A DNA stretch of 64,000 bases from JADJOY01 sp046331705 [NCBI: bacterium] (GTDB taxonomy: Bacteria; JADJOY01): contig JAXLQJ010000001.1 in assembly GCA_046331705.1 (NCBI GenBank), forward strand, positions 62,001-126,000. The letters run 5' to 3'. Every line of letters begins with the position of its first letter. Within the stretch, counting starts at the first letter, position 1. Below are positions 25,623 to 35,500 of this stretch, piece by piece. The notes below the pieces were generated by a model. That model saw only the letters and a program-made list of their open reading frames with translations. It searched no databases and was not told where the DNA came from. The position numbers were made by a program, and so were the translations under genes.

Positions 25623-27416
25623 ATGAGCGGCCAGCCGCCGCGACGTCGCTGGGACGCGCACCGGCGTCTCTTGCGCTACCTCGGCCCCCATCGCGGGGAG
25701 TTCGCGTTCATCCTGCTACAGCTCGGGGTGGTTTCCGCGCTCGGGCTCGCGCGACCGTGGCCGCTCAAGATCGCGGTGGATCACGTCTTCGCGAGCGGCG
25801 CGGTCCCGGCGTGGCTCCCGAACGATCGCGGGACGCTCTTCGGGGCGCTGCTGCTCGCGGCACTGCTCGTCGAGACCCTGCCCGCGTGGTGGGGTGTCGC
25901 GCTCAACTGGCAGACGATCCGGCTCGGCCAGCGGCTGGTGAACGATTTCCGCGCCGACACCGTGCAGCACCTGCACCGCCTGTCGCTGCTCTTCTTCACG
26001 CGCCATCCGCCCGACGATCTCGTCTATCGGCTCACGGCCAACACGTTCTCGGTGCAGTCGATCACCATGGGCGGGCTCTACCCGCTCGCCACCGCGGTGC
26101 TCACCTTGGGCGGCATGCTCGTCATCATGGTGCGCCTCGACCCCACGCTCACGCTGGTGTCGGTCGCGGTGCTGCCGTTCTTCGCGGCGATCATCCGTTC
26201 CATGGGATCGGTGGTGGGACCGCGCGCCACGCGGCTCGCGGAGAGCGAGAGCCAACTGCTCTCCGAGGCGCAGCGCGGCGTGCGTGCCGTGCACCTGGTG
26301 CAGGCGTTCACCGCCGAGGACGACGAGGTGCGGCGCTTCATGGCGGCGAGCGAGCGCACCCTCGACCAAGCGCTCGAGCTCTACACGCTGCAGACCGTGT
26401 ACTCGTCGGTGACCACCACGGTGGGTGCGCTCGGCACGGTGGCGGTGCTCTACGTGGGCGGCACCGCGGTGATCGAGCAGCGGCTCACCGTCGGCGACCT
26501 GCTGGTCTTCCTGTCGTACCTGAGCTCGCTCTACGGGCCGATCAACTCGATCATCCAGACCACGGCCACCATCCAGGCCGCCGCCGCGCAAGCGCAACGG
26601 GTCTTCGAGGTCCTCGACTCCGAACCCGAGGTCAAGAACCGGCCGGGCGCCAAGGCGGTGAGCGCGCCGCGCGGCGCGGTGCGCTTCGAGCGCGTGAGCT
26701 TTCGCTATCCGAACGCCGCCGAGCTGGCGCTCGAGGACGTGAGCTTCGCGGTTCCGGCGGGCACCTCGGTGGCTCTGGTCGGGCCGACGGGCGCGGGCAA
26801 GACCACGCTGTGCTCGATGATCCTGCGCTTCTTCGATCCCGCCACCGGCGCGATCCACTTCGACGGCGCCGATCTTCGCGACCTCGACGTGAAGAGCTAC
26901 CGGCGGGCGCTGGGCGTGGTCCCGCAATCGCCGCTGCTCTTCCACGCGACCGTCGCGCAGAACCTGCTCTACGGCCGCCCGGACGCGAGCCGCGACGACT
27001 TGCTACGCGCCGCGCGCGCCGCCGAGGTCGACGAGTTCGTGGAGCGGCTGCCGCAGAAGTACGACACCATCCTCGGCCCCGACGGCGTGGCGCTCTCCCT
27101 CGGGCAACAGCAGCGCCTCACGATCGCCCGTGCGCTGCTGCGCAACCCCGCGGTGCTGATCTTGGACGAGCCCACGGCGTCGCTCGACGCCGAGACCGAG
27201 CGCGCCGTGATCCACGGTATCGAGACGCTCATGAGCGGCCGCACCACGTTCGTGATCGCGCACCGGCTCTCGACCGTGCGGCGCGCCGACGTGATCTTGG
27301 TCCTCGAGCGGGGACGCCTCGTGCAGCGCGGCACCTTCGACGAGCTACGCGACCAGCCCGGCCTCTTCCAGCGCCTCGCCGAAGCCCAATTCGGCGAAGA
27401 TCCAGCCCCGAAGTAG
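25623..27416 (+). CDS. MsbA-type ABC exporter (fused membrane and ATPase domains)
   Basis: The 597-residue half-transporter has six membrane helices in the first about 330 residues, then an ATP-binding cassette with Walker A GPTGAGKTT, Q-loop VVPQSPLL, a variant signature LSLGQQQ (canonical LSGGQ), Walker B VLILDEPTASLD and H-loop IAHRLST. It should work as a homodimer exporting a lipid-linked or amphipathic substrate. It starts 28 bp after the GH-GT2 gene and is very likely co-transcribed with it, so the substrate may be a product of that enzyme or a lipid-linked glycan (inference). Confidence 0.92.
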   Translation: MSGQPPRRRWDAHRRLLRYLGPHRGEFAFILLQLGVVSALGLARPWPLKIAVDHVFASGAVPAWLPNDRGTLFGALLLAALLVETLPAWWGVALNWQTIRLGQRLVNDFRADTVQHLHRLSLLFFTRHPPDDLVYRLTANTFSVQSITMGGLYPLATAVLTLGGMLVIMVRLDPTLTLVSVAVLPFFAAIIRSMGSVVGPRATRLAESESQLLSEAQRGVRAVHLVQAFTAEDDEVRRFMAASERTLDQALELYTLQTVYSSVTTTVGALGTVAVLYVGGTAVIEQRLTVGDLLVFLSYLSSLYGPINSIIQTTATIQAAAAQAQRVFEVLDSEPEVKNRPGAKAVSAPRGAVRFERVSFRYPNAAELALEDVSFAVPAGTSVALVGPTGAGKTTLCSMILRFFDPATGAIHFDGADLRDLDVKSYRRALGVVPQSPLLFHATVAQNLLYGRPDASRDDLLRAARAAEVDEFVERLPQKYDTILGPDGVALSLGQQQRLTIARALLRNPAVLILDEPTASLDAETERAVIHGIETLMSGRTTFVIAHRLSTVRRADVILVLERGRLVQRGTFDELRDQPGLFQRLAEAQFGEDPAPK

Positions 27417-27485
27417 ATCTTCCGCGCGGCTTTCGACAGCACCGCTGCCGACCCCACGGGCCTCGGCGGCGCGTGCCAGGCATTC

Positions 27486-27926
27486 ATGGACGCCACCTGC
27501 ACGCCCTCGGAGTTGCGTTGGCGGGTGCCCTGCTTTCCCCTGTCGATTCCCGTGCTGAACGCCACGGAAGCGTCCGTGCGGAGTCACGATCGCCTGGCCC
27601 TGGAGCGTGCGCGCGCGGCTTGGGTCACGGCGATGGGGCTCGGCTACACGGACGACGAAAGGGATGAAAACTCGTTCGAGGATCGCGCTTGGGACCCGGT
27701 GACCCAGTGTTGGCGTCTGACTCAGGCGTTCTTCGGTGTCGTGTGCCGCGTCGCGTCTCGGATGCACGAGAGCGGCGTGATCCGGGAGATCTTCGGGCGC
27801 TCGATTCCCGTGATTCCCGACGAGCACGACGCGTCGCCGGAAATCCACGCCGCGCGGGCGCTCGCCGCCAATCCGCCTGACCTCGTCGTCGACCACCTCC
27901 GCTTCGTCTTCGATCGCTGCCGGTGA
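27486..27926 (+). CDS. Hypothetical protein
   Basis: A 146-residue frame with a plausible, non-shadow composition (for example AAWVTAMGLGYTDDERDENSFEDRAWD and FGVVCRVASRMHESGVIREIFGRSIPVIPDEH). Codon use is somewhat less GC-biased at third positions than in its neighbours, which may indicate a recently acquired or rapidly evolving gene. The ribosome-binding site is weak, and the true start could be the in-frame codon ahead of RSHDRLALERARAAW. No family was recognised. Confidence 0.5.
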   Translation: MDATCTPSELRWRVPCFPLSIPVLNATEASVRSHDRLALERARAAWVTAMGLGYTDDERDENSFEDRAWDPVTQCWRLTQAFFGVVCRVASRMHESGVIREIFGRSIPVIPDEHDASPEIHAARALAANPPDLVVDHLRFVFDRCR

Positions 27927-28062
27927 CGCGCGCCGCTCACACGGACTCGCTGCACTCTCGGATCTCGTCCCGGAGCTGGCTGCACGGCGGACGTGCGCGC
28001 TTGCCCGCGCCCATTCGAGCGGGCGGGCGCGTGGGCGCTGGCGGAACGGAAAATCGCACGGT

Positions 28063-28090
28063 CCGGCTTGAGTGTGGGTTTGGAAGCCGG
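28063..28090 (+). terminator. Hairpin between the hypothetical gene and glf
   Basis: A 7-bp perfect stem (CCGGCTT with AAGCCGG) with a 14-base loop lies in the 252-bp space before glf. It could end the upstream transcript or be part of the glf leader; a short T run follows only weakly. No known riboswitch consensus was recognised in the leader. Confidence 0.3.
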
Positions 28091-28178
28091 TTAGCCTGGT
28101 CAGGTTGGCCTCGCGCCGGCCCGACGGGGGTTTGCCCGGGTGGCGCGCGTTTCGATCTCGTCTCGACTTCGGATCGCC

Positions 28179-29309
28179 ATGATCACCGTCGACTACCTCA
28201 TCGTCGGCTCTGGCCTCACGGGCGCCGTGATCGCGCGCGCGCTGCTGGACGCCGGCCGCGAAGTACTGGTCGTGGACCGCCGCTCGCACATGGGCGGCAA
28301 CGTCCACGATCACGCCCACGCCAGCGGCATCCGCATCCACACGTACGGTCCGCACTACTTCCGGACCTCGTCGGATCGGATCTGGGAGTTCGCGAACCGC
28401 TTCAGCTCGTTCTATCGCTACGAGGCGGCGCTCCTGAGCGACGTCGCAGGCGAGCTGGCGCAGTGGCCCATCGCCGGCAGCTACATCCAGAAGCTCGTGG
28501 GCGAGCGCTGGGCGCCCGAGTTCAAGGGCAAGCCCACCAACTTCGAGGAAGCGGCGCTGTCGCTGATGCCTCGCCGCGTCTACGAGCTCTTCGTCAAGGA
28601 ATACAACGAGAAGCAGTGGGGCGTGCCCGCGCACACGCTGGCGGCGCGGCTCTGCACCCGCTTCGACGTGCGCCACGACGACGAGCCGCGGCTCAAGCCC
28701 GACTGCAAGCACCAGGGCATCCCGGAGCTGGGCTACGCCGGCTGGATGCGCGAGATGCTGCGCGGCGTGCCGGTGCTGCTCAACTTCGACTACCTGAGGA
28801 ACCGCGAGCGCACGAAAGCCCGCCGGCTCCTGGTCTTCACCGGCCCCATCGACGAGTACTTCGGCTTCGACCTGGGGCGCCTCCACTACCGCGGCCAGCG
28901 GCGCATCCACGAGTACCTGCCGGACGTCGATCGAGCCCAGCCCTGCGGCCAGCTCAACAATCCCACGCACGCCGGCGGGCCGCACATCCGGACCCTCGAG
29001 TGGAAGCACATGATGCGCCCCGACGTGGCGTCGCGCATCCGCGGCACGGTGCTCACCCGCGAGATCACCTACTCGCCGGAGGAGCCCAGCGCCTACGAGT
29101 ACCCGTTTCCCGACGACGCCAACCAGGCGCTCTACCAGCGTTACCGCGATCGCGCCGACGCCCTCGAGCGGGTGCTCGTGTGCGGGCGGCTGGGCGAGTA
29201 CCGCTACTTCGACATGGATCAGGCCATCGCGCGCGCCATGGTGCTCGCCGAGCGCGTCCTCGCGGACGCGTCGTCGGTCGGCAACGTGGAGGCGCTGCCG
29301 GCGGTGTGA
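28179..29309 (+). CDS. glf: UDP-galactopyranose mutase
   Basis: This flavoenzyme converts UDP-galactopyranose to UDP-galactofuranose for cell-surface glycans. The 376-residue product starts MITVDYLIVGSGLTGAV, with the GxGxxG FAD motif at about residues 9-14. It then has GGNVHDHAHASGIRIHTYGPHYFRT-type Glf blocks, YNEKQWG, a FTGPIDEYFGF segment and a TREITYSPEE-YPFPDDANQALYQRY C-terminal region. An extension to 28140 is possible but Glf proteins normally start at this point. It is one base from the next gene, implying an operon. Confidence 0.95.
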   Translation: MITVDYLIVGSGLTGAVIARALLDAGREVLVVDRRSHMGGNVHDHAHASGIRIHTYGPHYFRTSSDRIWEFANRFSSFYRYEAALLSDVAGELAQWPIAGSYIQKLVGERWAPEFKGKPTNFEEAALSLMPRRVYELFVKEYNEKQWGVPAHTLAARLCTRFDVRHDDEPRLKPDCKHQGIPELGYAGWMREMLRGVPVLLNFDYLRNRERTKARRLLVFTGPIDEYFGFDLGRLHYRGQRRIHEYLPDVDRAQPCGQLNNPTHAGGPHIRTLEWKHMMRPDVASRIRGTVLTREITYSPEEPSAYEYPFPDDANQALYQRYRDRADALERVLVCGRLGEYRYFDMDQAIARAMVLAERVLADASSVGNVEALPAV

Positions 29310-29310
29310 G

Positions 29311-31272
29311 GTGGTGAAGGCCGCGCGCACTTCCCGTCACGCGGCATTCCCGCTCGCGGGGGTGGCGTTCGTGGCACTCGGGGCGTGCCTCGGCTCGGGC
29401 GGCGCGGCCCGCGCCGCCGACGTCACGATCCCGATCCACGTCGAGCACGAGCTGATCCAAGAGGTGCTCACGCGCGAGGTCTTCGACGGCCCGGGCGGCA
29501 CCGCGAACGCCTGGAAGGACGCTTCCGGGTGCAGCTTCCTGACGCTCTCGACACCGCGCCTGGGGAGCCTGGGCGTTCGGCTCCACCTGCTGGCGAATGG
29601 CGAGGCGAAGGTCGGCAAGAAGATCGGCGCCGCTTGCGTCTACGCGTTCGAGTGGAAGGGCACCGTCGACGTGGTCGAGGAGGTGCGCGTCGATTCCGAT
29701 CACCCGATCGTCCACTTCCGCGTCGTCGACGCGACCCTTGAGGGCGCGGAGCCCGATCGCTCGTACGCCAGCACCGTCCTGCGCTGGGTCGAGACCTACG
29801 TCCGGCCGCGGCTCGAAACGATCACGGTCGACCTGCGCCCCACCCTCATGGAGCTCGAGGAGCTGATTCCCACGGTGCTGCCGCGCGAATCGCCCGAGAC
29901 CGTGGACCAGATCGTGAAATCGTTCCGGGTGGTGAGCGCGGAAGCGGACCCGACCGGGATGCTCACGCGGATTCGTCTCGAGCTTCCCGATCGGCCCGCG
30001 CCCACCGCCGCCGCGGGCCCGACGGGGGCGCCGCGCGTCGGCGCGGTGGACGAGGGCGAGGAGCCGACCGACACCACACCGCGCGCCGAGCCTGCCCTCA
30101 CCGCGGAGGAGCTGGCGCGCTGGGACGCCGCGTGGCAGCGCTGGGACGCGTTCCTCACCTTCGTGGCGAAGCACGTCGCGCACGACGCCGAATCGCGCGA
30201 GCTACGCGATGCGCTGCTCGCCGTGCTGCTCGACGCGCGTGCCGACGTGGCCGAGATCCTGGCGCCGACACAGCCCGGCGGACCCGACCCGATCCGCTCG
30301 CTCTTCACGACCACCTGGGCGCGTCTGGCTCCCGTGCTGCGCACCGTCACCGCGACCTTGCCCGGCTCCGAGGCGCTTCGTTACGTGAGCTTCATCTCCG
30401 CGGGCGATGCCCTCACCGCCCTCGACGCGATGGGGCCGCAGCTCGGCTTCGACATCACCGCAGACGGATTGCGCCGCATGGCGCGGATGATCACGCCCCA
30501 GCTCGCGGAGGATCCGCTGGCCTACGGGGAGCAAGTCGATCCGGAGCTCAGGCGCATCTTCGGGTTCGGCACGCCGCTGGTGCTCCCCGGCGAGCGCGAT
30601 GCCGCGATCGCTGCGCCGCTCCCGAACGCTGCCGCGCCGGCCACGCCGCCCGTCGACGACGCCGCGCGAGCGCTCGAGCAGGCGCGCGAGCGCCTGGCCG
30701 CGTGGGCCCCTCAGCGCGAGGAGTTGGACGAGTACCTGCCGCTGGTGCGCACGCTGCTGCTCGGAGCCGCCGACCGCGCCATGGAGGCCTACGGGCTCGC
30801 GCCGGAAGAGCGCCCGTGGTTCGGCTCGCTGGTGCTCGCGACCGCCTGGCAGGAGAGCTGCTGGCGGCATTGGACCCAGAACCGCGGGGGCGAGCTCAAG
30901 CCGATTCGTTCCCGCGCTGGCGCGGTGGGCATCATGCAGGTGCTCGAGCGCTCGTGGCGCGGCTTCTACGACCTGCGCGCGCTGCGCGACGACATCGACT
31001 ACAACGCCCGCGCGGGAGTCGAGATCCTGCTTCGCTACCTGACCGAGTACGCAGCCGGCGAGGCCGGGGCCAGCCGAGCGCGAAGCGAGGATCGGCTCGC
31101 GCGCACGGCGTACGCGATCTACCACGCCGGGCCGAAGCGAGGCAGCGAGCGGGTCGGCAACCCGCGGACGCCGGCGCGGCTGCGCAAGATCGACGACCAG
31201 TTCTGGCAACGCTACCAGTACGTGCGCAACGGCGAGGACGGACGGGTGCGGTCGTGCTGGGGCGGCTCGTGA
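29311..31272 (+). CDS. Secreted protein with C-terminal lytic transglycosylase-like domain
   Basis: The 653-residue product (GTG start, alternative GTG one codon later) has an N-terminal export signal with an Ala-Cys stretch (AFPLAGVAFVALGACLGSGGAARAA). Its last about 180 residues resemble an SLT-fold lysozyme-like domain: ATAWQESCWRHW with a candidate catalytic Glu, AVGIMQVLERSWRGFYDLRALRDDIDYNARAGVEILLRYL, then a YAIYHAGP motif. The central 300 residues are acidic/Pro-rich and helical with no known domain. It begins 2 bp after glf, so it is co-transcribed with a cell-surface glycan enzyme, and a wall- or glycan-cleaving role is likely (inference). Confidence 0.8.
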   Translation: MVKAARTSRHAAFPLAGVAFVALGACLGSGGAARAADVTIPIHVEHELIQEVLTREVFDGPGGTANAWKDASGCSFLTLSTPRLGSLGVRLHLLANGEAKVGKKIGAACVYAFEWKGTVDVVEEVRVDSDHPIVHFRVVDATLEGAEPDRSYASTVLRWVETYVRPRLETITVDLRPTLMELEELIPTVLPRESPETVDQIVKSFRVVSAEADPTGMLTRIRLELPDRPAPTAAAGPTGAPRVGAVDEGEEPTDTTPRAEPALTAEELARWDAAWQRWDAFLTFVAKHVAHDAESRELRDALLAVLLDARADVAEILAPTQPGGPDPIRSLFTTTWARLAPVLRTVTATLPGSEALRYVSFISAGDALTALDAMGPQLGFDITADGLRRMARMITPQLAEDPLAYGEQVDPELRRIFGFGTPLVLPGERDAAIAAPLPNAAAPATPPVDDAARALEQARERLAAWAPQREELDEYLPLVRTLLLGAADRAMEAYGLAPEERPWFGSLVLATAWQESCWRHWTQNRGGELKPIRSRAGAVGIMQVLERSWRGFYDLRALRDDIDYNARAGVEILLRYLTEYAAGEAGASRARSEDRLARTAYAIYHAGPKRGSERVGNPRTPARLRKIDDQFWQRYQYVRNGEDGRVRSCWGGS

Positions 31273-31286
31273 CGGGCGCCGCCCGA

Positions 31287-32333
31287 TCAGGGCTTGGGAT
31301 GGCGCGAGAAGAAGTCCCAGATGACCTGCGACGCATCGATGTTCTGCGACGACTTGCCGGCCATGCGGTTGAGCAGGAACGACTTGAACTCGTACGGGGG
31401 CCAGGTGTGACCGCCTCCCGCGATCGTGTAGAAGACCAGGTCGGCGCCGTTGCGGCAGCCGGAGAAGGCCACCTTCCTGACGCTGGTTCCGTCGTCCACC
31501 CGCGTCGGAAGCTGGCTGACGAGCGGCTCGGCGGAGCAGCCGTTGTGCTTCGCCCAGAATTCCTTCATCGCCGCCTCGGACTCGAGCTGTCCGCCGTCTC
31601 CCTTGCCGTTCTTCCAGCCTTCCTCGCCGCCTTGCAGCGGGACGAACTCGTCGGCATCCCCCATGATCGACACCACCGCCACCGGCGAGGTGGGTTTGCA
31701 GTTGGGGCGGTGCTTCGAGGCCAGCGAGCCCACCACCGGCCCGATCGCGGCAAACACGTCGCTCATGTCGCACGCGAGGCGGTAGCTGAACATCCCGCCG
31801 TTCGAGATGCCGGTGGAGTAGACCCGCTTGGAGTCGATCGGATACGTGTTGCGGAGCTTGTCGTAGAGCGCGCGCACGAACTTCACGTCGTCGACGCCCA
31901 TCTTGGACGGCTCGGTGGTGCCGCGGCCGTCGTTCCAGTTCTTCTCGATCCCGTCGGGGTAGACGACCACGAAGCCATGGCGATCGGCGAGCGTGTTCAT
32001 GTGCGAGAGCCCAGCCTGCTGACGGCCGTCGCCGCGCCCACCGTGGAAGTTGAAGACCAGCGGATACGAGCCGGAGGGGCTCATCCCAGACGGAAGGTGC
32101 AAATAAAAGGTACGCTGGCGGCCGTCGACCGTGATCGAGTCGTCTCGATCCGTGCCGCCACCGCTCGCCGGCGTCTCGGCCTCGCGAGCGGCACCCGATG
32201 TTTCCGATGCGGGGGCCGATTGGCCCTCGCGCATCTGGCGCCAGCGTTCGAGACGCGGGAAGCGCCCCTCGCCAGCGGCACAGTGGGACGAAGTGCCGAG
32301 CACGAGCATCGAAAAGAGCAGCCCCCGGATCAT
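31287..32333 (-). CDS. Secreted esterase/PHB-depolymerase-like (LpqC family)
   Basis: The 348-residue protein starts MIRGLLFSMLVLGTSSHCAAG, a signal sequence. It has an alpha/beta-hydrolase core with oxyanion-type FNFHGGRGDG, nucleophile elbow STGISNGGMFS, acid in GDADEFVP and His in GGGHTWPP, as in extracellular poly(3-hydroxybutyrate) depolymerase/feruloyl esterase family 1. A Ser/Thr/Gly-rich spacer follows the signal. The substrate is not predictable (polyester, acetyl or feruloyl esters). The ATG is chosen because it gives a clean signal peptide; a longer frame to 32519 is not supported. It is divergent from the helicase gene, with 215 bp between them. Confidence 0.87.
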   Translation of the reverse strand: MIRGLLFSMLVLGTSSHCAAGEGRFPRLERWRQMREGQSAPASETSGAAREAETPASGGGTDRDDSITVDGRQRTFYLHLPSGMSPSGSYPLVFNFHGGRGDGRQQAGLSHMNTLADRHGFVVVYPDGIEKNWNDGRGTTEPSKMGVDDVKFVRALYDKLRNTYPIDSKRVYSTGISNGGMFSYRLACDMSDVFAAIGPVVGSLASKHRPNCKPTSPVAVVSIMGDADEFVPLQGGEEGWKNGKGDGGQLESEAAMKEFWAKHNGCSAEPLVSQLPTRVDDGTSVRKVAFSGCRNGADLVFYTIAGGGHTWPPYEFKSFLLNRMAGKSSQNIDASQVIWDFFSRHPKP

Positions 32334-32548
32334 GCGTTTCGTCGTCGCCACCGTTCGCCTCCTCGTGCGCAGGGCGGTACGTTCGTCGTCCCCGTGCGCG
32401 CGCCCAAGATAGCAGGGGCCGCTCGATGGCTCGCGCGCGTGGCCCCGCCTCCGTCGCTTCGCCACACCCAGGAAAGCTCGCGAAAAATGCTCCGATCCAC
32501 TGAACAACTCCTCGATCATCGGCTACTCTGCCCGATTCGGTTCTGATT

Positions 32549-35500
32549 TTGGCTCGTCGTCGTTTCATGCGGCCGGCTACCCGCACTTCTCCGCTGCTCA
32601 CGCATCGCGCCGCCCAGGCGTTTCATCCCCTGGACCGGGAGCGAGGCTCGGCCTACGCGCGCCAGCGGCGAGTGCGAATCGCGAATCATTCGTCCTACGG
32701 CGTGCGCGCGCACGTCGCGGGGAGCGGTGGGCGCACCTACGTCGTGGATCTGCAATGGGCCACCGCCGACGGCATCGACTCGGCGAAGGCCTATTGCGAG
32801 TGCCCGCGGTTCAGCGACGGCGTGCTCTGCAAGCACGTGTGGGCGACCCTGCTCCATCTCGACGAGCACGGCCCCGCCCCCGATCTGCACGGCGCGGGAC
32901 AGATCCGCGTGGTGCGATCGAGCCCGGGTTTCCGCGCCGACGACGACGACACCACTGGCGAGCCCATCGAAGAGGAGCGGCCCCCCATACCCGAGCCCGA
33001 GGTCGAGCGCGGGCCGGTGCGACGCGGCGCGTGGCACGTGCGCCGCGAGGCGCGCGATCGAGAGCGGGAACGCGGCGGGCGTGGCCCCACGACGCCCAAC
33101 GAACGCGTCATGCACCGGCGACCCATCGCCGGCGCACGTTGGAAGGTGCGGATCGACCAGATCCGCCACGCCCTCGAAGAGCACAATCGCTGGACCAAGC
33201 TCAACGCCGCCGACGCGAGCCGGCCGCGGGAGATCTGGTACGTCGTCGACCTCGCCAGCACCTTCGCGCGCGGTCATCTGGTGGTGCTCTTCCACCAGCG
33301 GCCGGTGAAGAAGACCGGCGAGCTCGGCCAGCTCAAACCGGTGCGACTGAGCGAGCTCGAGGCCGATCACCTGCTCGATCCCGAAGATCGCGCGCTGGTG
33401 CCGCTCATCCTCGGCAACGTGCGTCACGCCGACCAATACGGTTACGGCCACGACTTCGTCGGCCCCAACGCTCGCTATGCCGGCGCCGCGATCCGCCCCG
33501 CGCTCTACGATCTGCTGCTGCCGCGGCTCAGCGCCACCGGTCGCTTCGGCTGGATCGAGGAGCTCGGCCAGGGGAAGACCGCCGACCTGCCGCGCCCGCT
33601 GGTGTGGGACGCTGGAGACCCCTGGCGCTTCGAGCTCGAGCTCAGGCGCGAGCGCGAGAAGAACGAGGACCGGCTGGTGCTGCGCGGGCGGCTGGTGCGC
33701 GGCGACGAGAAGGTGGACGTGGAGGCGCCCGAGATGCTCCTCGCCCACGGCCTGGTGCTCTTCAAGGATCGGGTGGCGCGACTTTCCAGCACCGAGTCCT
33801 TCGAGTGGATCCTCAACCTGCGCAAGCAGGGCCCGCTCGTGGTGCCGGCGCGGGAAGGCGAGCCCCTGGTCGAGCGCCTGTGGCAGACGCCGGGGACACC
33901 GCCGCTCGATCTGCCCACCGATTTCCGTTGGCGTGAGCGCCGCCCCGCCCCGATCCCGCGCATCCGCATCCATCCGCCCAACGAGGCGTGGCACGGCGCG
34001 AGCCTGTCGGCGGAGGTCTCGTTCGAGTACGAGGGTCTGCACGCACCCGCCAGCAGCGAGGTGCCGAGCCTGGTGCGGCGCGATCAGCGGATCGTGATCC
34101 ACCGCGACCTGGTGAAGGAAGGCGAGGCGCTCGCGAAGCTGCCGCCGCTCGGCTTCCGCTCGTTCAGCCGCGGCACGGGTCGCGTCGGGCACTTCGAGCT
34201 CAATCCGCGGCGTCTCGCCACCGCCGTGCCCGCGCTGCTCGACTCCGGTTTCCGAGTCGAGGCCGAAGGTCACAAGATCCGGCGGCCGGGCAAGTTCCAG
34301 ATGAGCGTGAGCACGGGCCTCGACTGGTTCGACCTGAGCGCCTCGATCGACTTCGAGGGCACCAAGGTGGGGCTGCCCGAGCTGCTCGCCGCCGTGCGAC
34401 GCGGCGACGCGTTCGTGACGCTGGGCGACGGGTCGCGTGGCTTGCTGCCCGAGGATTGGCTGGTGCGCTACGCGGGCCTCGCGGACCTGGGCGAGGTCCA
34501 CGGCGACCAGTTGCGCTTCGGGCGTTCGCAGGTGCTGCTGCTCGACGCGTTGCTCTCGGCGCAGGGCACGCCGGACGTGGACGAAGCGTTCCGCGCGGCA
34601 CGCCAGGAGCTCGAGGCGTTCGACGGCATCAAGGCATCGGATCCGCCCGAGACGTTCACCGGCACGCTGCGCCAGTACCAGAAGGAAGGGCTCGCGTGGC
34701 TCGACTTCCTGGATCGCTTCGGCTTCGGCGGATGCCTGGCCGACGACATGGGTCTCGGGAAGACCATCCAGATCCTGGCGCTGCTCGAGCGGCGACGGCT
34801 CAGCGGGCCGCGCAGCGAGCGCTTGCCATCCTTGGTGGTGGTGCCGCGCAGCCTGGTGTTCAACTGGGTCGAGGAAGCGCAGCGCTTCACGCCCGCGCTC
34901 AAGATTCTCGACTACACCGGCGCCGAGCGCAGCCTCGACGCGCTGGGCGATTTCGATCTCGTCATCACCACGTACGGCACGCTGCGCCGCGACATCGTCA
35001 AGCTCAAGGAGCTCGAGTTCGATTACGCGATCATCGACGAGGCGCAGGCCATCAAGAACGCCACGTCGCAGGCGGCCAAGGCTTGCCGCATCGTGCGCGC
35101 GCGCCGCCGTCTCGCGCTGAGCGGCACGCCGGTCGAGAACCACCTCCGCGAGCTGTGGTCGATCTTCGAGTTCCTGAATCCCGGCATGCTCGGACGCTCG
35201 GCGGCGCTCACCTGGCATTCCAGCGACGACAATCCGGAGGACGGCGGCTCGCTCGCGCTGCTGGGCAAATCGCTCCGCCCCTTCATCCTGCGCCGCACCA
35301 AGGAGCAGGTGCTCGAAGAGCTGCCGGAAAAGACCGAGCAGACGCTCTTCTGCGAGCTCTCCACCGAGGAGCGCGCGCGTTACGACGAGCTGCGCGAGCA
35401 TTACCGCGGCACGTTGCTGGGCCAGATCGACACCGTCGGCATCAAGCGCAGCAAGATCCAGGTGCTCGAAGCGCTGCTCCGACTTCGCCAGGCCGCGTGC

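Noticed and set aside
28063-28178. Possible riboswitch in the glf leader
   Set aside because: Some pairing, but no match to cobalamin, TPP, SAM, glycine or c-di-GMP aptamer consensus that I can see.
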